From NCBI GenBank assembly GCA_018372435.1, contig JAHAJA010000005.1, positions 62,001 to 126,000 on the forward strand: DNA of 64,000 nucleotides. The letters run 5' to 3'. This DNA comes from Clostridiales bacterium (GTDB lineage Bacteria; Bacillota; Clostridia; Lachnospirales; Lachnospiraceae). Under the pieces are notes generated by a model. The model had not been told where the DNA came from and did no database searches. It worked only from the letters and a program-made list of their open reading frames with translations. The first letter of the stretch is position 1, and the number at the start of each line of letters is the position of its first letter. Shown here piece after piece: positions 60,586 through 64,000 of the stretch. The translations under genes were made by a program, and so were the position numbers.

Positions 60586-61113
60586 ATGCAGGAAAATAAG
60601 AAGAAAGAGCCAGAGAATATGAATAAACCTTCCATGAAAGATGTATTAAATCAAACAGATGTTAATACGAGACAACAATTTTATAACCAATACGTTAAGG
60701 ATGTGACTCCAACACATAATTGTTTTGCTAATGTGTGTAAAGCATTCCTAATTGGTGGTATTATCTGTACCATTGGACAAGGACTGTTGAATCTGTATAT
60801 AGCAATGGGATTTAATAAGGAAGTAGCGGCATTATATAATATTATTTCCTTAGTTGGCTTAAGTGCTTTACTCACTGGCTTGGGTTGGTATGCAAAGCTA
60901 GCTAAGTTTGGTGGAGCAGGAACTTTAGTACCAATCACAGGTTTTGCCAATTCTGTAGCAGCACCAGCGATTGAATTCAAAAAAGAAGGACAGGTTTTTG
61001 GTATCGGTTGTAAGATTTTTAATATAGCTGGTCCTGTTATCTTATATGGTATCGTAATCTCTTGGATTTTAGGTGTTATCTACTATATCTTATTACGTTT
61101 AGGGATAGTTTAG
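60586..61113 (+). CDS. spoVAC: Stage V sporulation protein AC
   Basis: 175 residues from ATG 60586 with AAAGGTGAG upstream. After a charged N-terminus (about 1-45) come four to five membrane helices with the family motifs FLIGGIICTIGQ and AGTLVPITGFANSVAAPAIE. SpoVAC is a mechanosensitive-type channel subunit for dipicolinic acid. Confidence 0.95.
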   Translation: MQENKKKEPENMNKPSMKDVLNQTDVNTRQQFYNQYVKDVTPTHNCFANVCKAFLIGGIICTIGQGLLNLYIAMGFNKEVAALYNIISLVGLSALLTGLGWYAKLAKFGGAGTLVPITGFANSVAAPAIEFKKEGQVFGIGCKIFNIAGPVILYGIVISWILGVIYYILLRLGIV

Positions 61114-61133
61114 AGAAAGGAGGTATTTGTATT

Positions 61134-62189
61134 ATGGATAAAAAGATGATAGGAAGTCGCAGTATCAGGTTCGCTACACCACCATATATCGTAGGAAGCT
61201 ATAGTCTGGTTGGAAAGAAGGAAGGTGAGGGACCTCTTTCTTGTTACTTTGATGAGATAGAAGAAGATCCGATGTTTGGTGGTGAAACATGGGAAGAAGC
61301 AGAAAGTCGTTTGCAGTATAAGACTGCTAATAAGGCTTTAGAGAATTCAGGGTATAAGCAAGAAGAAATTAGATATCTTGTCGCAGGTGACTTATTAGGA
61401 CAGCTTATTGCCACTTCTTTTGGAGTTATGGATTTGCAGATTCCTTTGTTCGGTATATATGGTGCTTGTTCAACTATGGGTGAATCTATGTCTTTAGGTG
61501 CTGCTTTAGTAGAAGGAGGCTTTGCAGATAAGGTTATGGCTCTAACTTCAAGCCATTTTGCAGGTGCAGAGAAGCAATTTAGATTTCCTCTTGATTATGG
61601 TAACCAAAGGCCTCTTGCTGCGACTTGGACGGTAACAGGTAGTGGCGCTGTGGTTATTGTATCGGAAGAAGAGATGAGAAAACATAAAGAAAAGAACAAT
61701 CCACAAGATCCTTATATCAGTATTACTGGTATAACTACTGGTAAGGTATTAGATTTTGGTGTAAAAGATGCTATGAATATGGGTGCATGTATGGCGCCAG
61801 CAGCATGTGATGTAATCTATCATAATCTTAAGGATTTCAACTATAAACCAGATGAGTATGACAAGATTATAACTGGTGATTTGGGCTATGTTGGAAAAGA
61901 CATTCTTCTCGATATGCTAAAAGAAAAAGGTTATGATATTGCAAGTAGATATCTAGATTGTGGGATAGAAATCTTTAATAAGGAAGAGCAAGATACCCAT
62001 TCTGGTGGTAGTGGTTGTGGTTGTAGTGCCTCTACCTTAACGGGATATATACTTAAGAAGATGAAAAAGAAAGAATGGAAGAAGGTTCTGTTTGTACCAA
62101 CAGGTGCACTACTTTCTCCGGTCAGCTTTAACGAAGGCAATTCCGTTCCAGGTATTGCACATGGAGTAGTATTAGAAGTAGAGCAGTAA
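61134..62189 (+). CDS. spoVAD: Stage V sporulation protein AD
   Basis: 351 residues from ATG 61134, preceded by AAAGGAGG. A soluble thiolase-fold protein: RFATPPYIVGSYSLVGKKEGEG, the GIYGACSTMGESM nucleophile-like region and the C-terminal GALLSPVSFNEGNSVPGIAH. SpoVAD binds dipicolinic acid at the inner spore membrane. It lies 20 bp after spoVAC. Confidence 0.96.
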   Translation: MDKKMIGSRSIRFATPPYIVGSYSLVGKKEGEGPLSCYFDEIEEDPMFGGETWEEAESRLQYKTANKALENSGYKQEEIRYLVAGDLLGQLIATSFGVMDLQIPLFGIYGACSTMGESMSLGAALVEGGFADKVMALTSSHFAGAEKQFRFPLDYGNQRPLAATWTVTGSGAVVIVSEEEMRKHKEKNNPQDPYISITGITTGKVLDFGVKDAMNMGACMAPAACDVIYHNLKDFNYKPDEYDKIITGDLGYVGKDILLDMLKEKGYDIASRYLDCGIEIFNKEEQDTHSGGSGCGCSASTLTGYILKKMKKKEWKKVLFVPTGALLSPVSFNEGNSVPGIAHGVVLEVEQ

Positions 62190-62294
62190 TTATTAAGTCT
62201 TACTTCGTCAGAAGATTATTGTTTGAATCGTAAGTCGGTTTGTGTTATAGATTGGAGCAAGAACAAAACTAAGAGAGAATGGAGATGTTTTTAT

Positions 62295-62651
62295 ATGGAA
62301 TATGTTAAGGCATTCTTAGTAGGTGGAGCAATATGTGCAATTGTTCAGATCTTTATGGAGAAAACAAAACTAATGCCAGGACGTATCATGGTTATGTTAG
62401 TTGGATTAGGTACAATACTTGGTGCAATTGGAGTTTATGAACCGTTTGCAAAATGGGCAGGTGCAGGTGCTACCGTACCGCTAATCGGTTTTGGTTATAC
62501 ATTATTTAATGGTGTGAAGAAAGCGATTATTAGCGATGGTTTTGTTGGAGTATTCATGGGCGGATTTACGTCAGCAGCAGTAGGAGTTTCGGCTGCGCTT
62601 ATATTTGGATATATCGCTTCATTAATCTTTAATCCAAAGATGAAAGAATAA
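62295..62651 (+). CDS. spoVAE: Stage V sporulation protein AE
   Basis: 118 residues from ATG 62295 with GAATGGAGA upstream. Four membrane helices; AKWAGAGATVPLIGFGYTLF is the family signature and parallels spoVAC. It closes the spoVA operon and is followed by a perfect bidirectional terminator. Confidence 0.93.
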   Translation: MEYVKAFLVGGAICAIVQIFMEKTKLMPGRIMVMLVGLGTILGAIGVYEPFAKWAGAGATVPLIGFGYTLFNGVKKAIISDGFVGVFMGGFTSAAVGVSAALIFGYIASLIFNPKMKE

Positions 62652-62706
62652 TGATATTTCAAGCAGCCGGCTGCTTTTAATATAGATTGGGATTTATATT
62701 ATATGA

Positions 62707-62750
62707 AAAAGAGAGACTCACATAGGCATTCCTATGTGAGTCTCTCTTTT
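62707..62750. terminator. Perfect bidirectional terminator
   Basis: A 20-bp perfect stem (62707-62726 with 62731-62750) and a four-base loop, with A and T runs at its two ends. It separates spoVAE from the convergent penicillin-binding protein gene. Confidence 0.95.
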
Positions 62751-62755
62751 CTATT

Positions 62756-64000
62756 CTATTCTCCCTCAGAAGGAGTTTGTTCGCCTGGATTTTCAGTTCC
62801 TGGATTTGGTGTAGTTGGTATACTTACATCTGGAATTGGAGGAATAACTTCTTCATCAGTTTCTTCTTCCTCTTCGTCGTAATACTCATCATCTGGGTTA
62901 GGTTCAGTTTCTAAATCGCCAGTTGATGCAGATGTATGCACATTACAAACAGAATCCTCTAAAGATTTCGGTAATAGATAAGGAGTATCTTTGGTTGCTC
63001 CTGTTTCTTCTTTAACTAAGAATACCTTATCATGAATATCACCTTCTGGGCAGAACTCGCCAGCTTGTAAACCAGATACTTTACAGATTCTTATCTTAAC
63101 ATGAGTATCGCAAATTTCGGTTGGAACAGTTCCTTTCGCAAAATACTCTGTTTTAACAGTGCTGCCGCCTTGAGCGAATTCGCAGACACCTTCTCTGGCT
63201 AACTTTCCACTCTTAGTACATATTTTAGCGGTTACTATAGAGTCTGGCTTTGTAAAGGTTTTCTTTTCATAGCCTTCATGAACCTGTTTCATAATTAAGT
63301 TCCATAATCGTTTGTGATAGGAGGTGTTAACTCTGTTTTGATCACCGTTGTTGTTGTCGTAACCACCCCATATGCCAGCAGTGTAATAAGGTGTATAGCC
63401 TATAAACCATAAATCCTTACTATCTGTTGTTGTACCTGTTTTACCTGCTACAGGCATTGATCCTAAGTTAATGTAAGAAGCGGCAGTACCAATCTTAACT
63501 ACATCTTCCATAGCACTTGTTAATAAGAATGCTGTTGATTCTTTCATAACTTGACTAGTTGTTGGAGTGTTATCAATAATAAGTTTTCCATTATGGTCAT
63601 ATATTTGTGTATATAGTGTTGGTTCTGTGTAGATTCCGTTATTAGCAATACTTGCGAATGCAGAAGTTAACTCTAAGTTTTTAACACCATAAGTTAAACC
63701 GCCAAGTCCCATCGGTAAATTAATGTCTGAATGTACTTTGCCGTCTTCTGTTGTTACACTATCAACAATAGAAGTGAAGCCTAGTTTCATAAGGTAGGAA
63801 TAACCTAATTGAGGAGTAATCTGTTCTAATGTCTTAACTGTTACAATATTATTAGAGTTCCAAATAGCTTCTCGTAAAGTTGTAAGACCATTATATACAC
63901 CACGTCTCCAGTTGTTAACTGGTGTATTTGTTCCAGGGTATTTGTATGGTGCATCGTCTTGAACAGTTGCCAAAGTCATACCTGCGTTATCTAGTGCAGG
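62756..64000 (-). CDS. Class A penicillin-binding protein, C-terminal part (5' end outside window)
   Basis: 414 residues are visible and the frame stays open to the window edge, so the N-terminal transglycosylase and the serine nucleophile motif are missing. The SxN motif is SNN in WNSNNIVTVK, and the KTG motif is in VAGKTGTTTDSKDLWFIGY. This is the transpeptidase domain of PBP1A-type enzymes that crosslink peptidoglycan. The end carries a cysteine-containing extension (CTKSGKLAREGVCEF, CDTHVKIRICKVSG) and an acidic then Pro/Thr-rich tail outside the membrane. It is convergent with spoVAE. Confidence 0.92.
   Translation of the reverse strand, partial: PALDNAGMTLATVQDDAPYKYPGTNTPVNNWRRGVYNGLTTLREAIWNSNNIVTVKTLEQITPQLGYSYLMKLGFTSIVDSVTTEDGKVHSDINLPMGLGGLTYGVKNLELTSAFASIANNGIYTEPTLYTQIYDHNGKLIIDNTPTTSQVMKESTAFLLTSAMEDVVKIGTAASYINLGSMPVAGKTGTTTDSKDLWFIGYTPYYTAGIWGGYDNNNGDQNRVNTSYHKRLWNLIMKQVHEGYEKKTFTKPDSIVTAKICTKSGKLAREGVCEFAQGGSTVKTEYFAKGTVPTEICDTHVKIRICKVSGLQAGEFCPEGDIHDKVFLVKEETGATKDTPYLLPKSLEDSVCNVHTSASTGDLETEPNPDDEYYDEEEEETDEEVIPPIPDVSIPTTPNPGTENPGEQTPSEGE

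Overview
The window is low-GC Firmicute DNA, most likely from a clostridial Lachnospiraceae-type organism close to Lachnoclostridium (Clostridium) phytofermentans. The reasons are a SCIFF peptide with its radical-SAM maturase, a fused SecDF, T-box leaders, a contiguous spoIIA/sigF/spoVA sporulation cluster, a DUF5717/DUF5716-like operon, and strong AGGAGG ribosome binding sites. The genus is an inference from gene content.

Layout. 1-3134: end of a nucleotidyltransferase gene, a BceRS-like two-component system whose two genes are separated by a 148-bp element with terminal inverted repeats, and a truncated GNAT acetyltransferase. 3176-11989: an 8.8-kb integrative element bounded by 27-bp direct repeats (26/27 identical). 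It carries ParB-like remnants, small regulators, a 489-aa unknown protein, two secreted proteins, a small membrane protein, a TM2-type protein and a Tn916-type xis/int pair; the integrase has an in-frame stop. 12089-14837: the BceAB-like ABC transporter. The element therefore separates BceRS from BceAB, and the repeated core contains a BceR-type operator box.

14955-20485: PHP phosphoesterase, TIGR04086-type membrane protein, scfA-scfB (SCIFF) and secDF. 20561-31837: a surface-protein region with a Mga-like regulator divergent from a sortase, a 1655-residue LPKTG adhesin, an OmpR-type two-component system, a membrane-anchored unknown protein and a lipoprotein. 32260-39858: ilvN-ilvC, a LysR regulator, purA, a GDPD phosphodiesterase, a HAAS-like membrane protein and a CobD/HisC-like aminotransferase. 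40091-47133: a compact four-gene operon of unknown function (giant DUF5717-like protein, Hsp70/actin-fold DUF5716-like protein, a repeat-like protein and a coiled-coil membrane protein). 47266-50592: a tryptophan-specific T-box and trpXYZ transporter. 50616-53834: a valine T-box and valS. 54056-57239: FapA-like DUF342 protein, a 46-aa ORF and a zinc-ribbon/TPR membrane protein. 57449-62651: spoIIAA-spoIIAB-sigF followed by a small membrane protein and spoVAA-AB-AC-AD-AE. 62756-64000: the C-terminal part of a class A penicillin-binding protein, cut by the window edge.

The most unusual items are the integration into a BceR-type operator, a two-hairpin RNA motif that recurs upstream of three unrelated genes (near 18270, 30320 and 55588), an inverted duplication with silent codon differences flanking a secreted-protein gene in the element, and the uncharacterised Hsp70-like operon. 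All calls come from reading the sequence and family memory; no searches were run.
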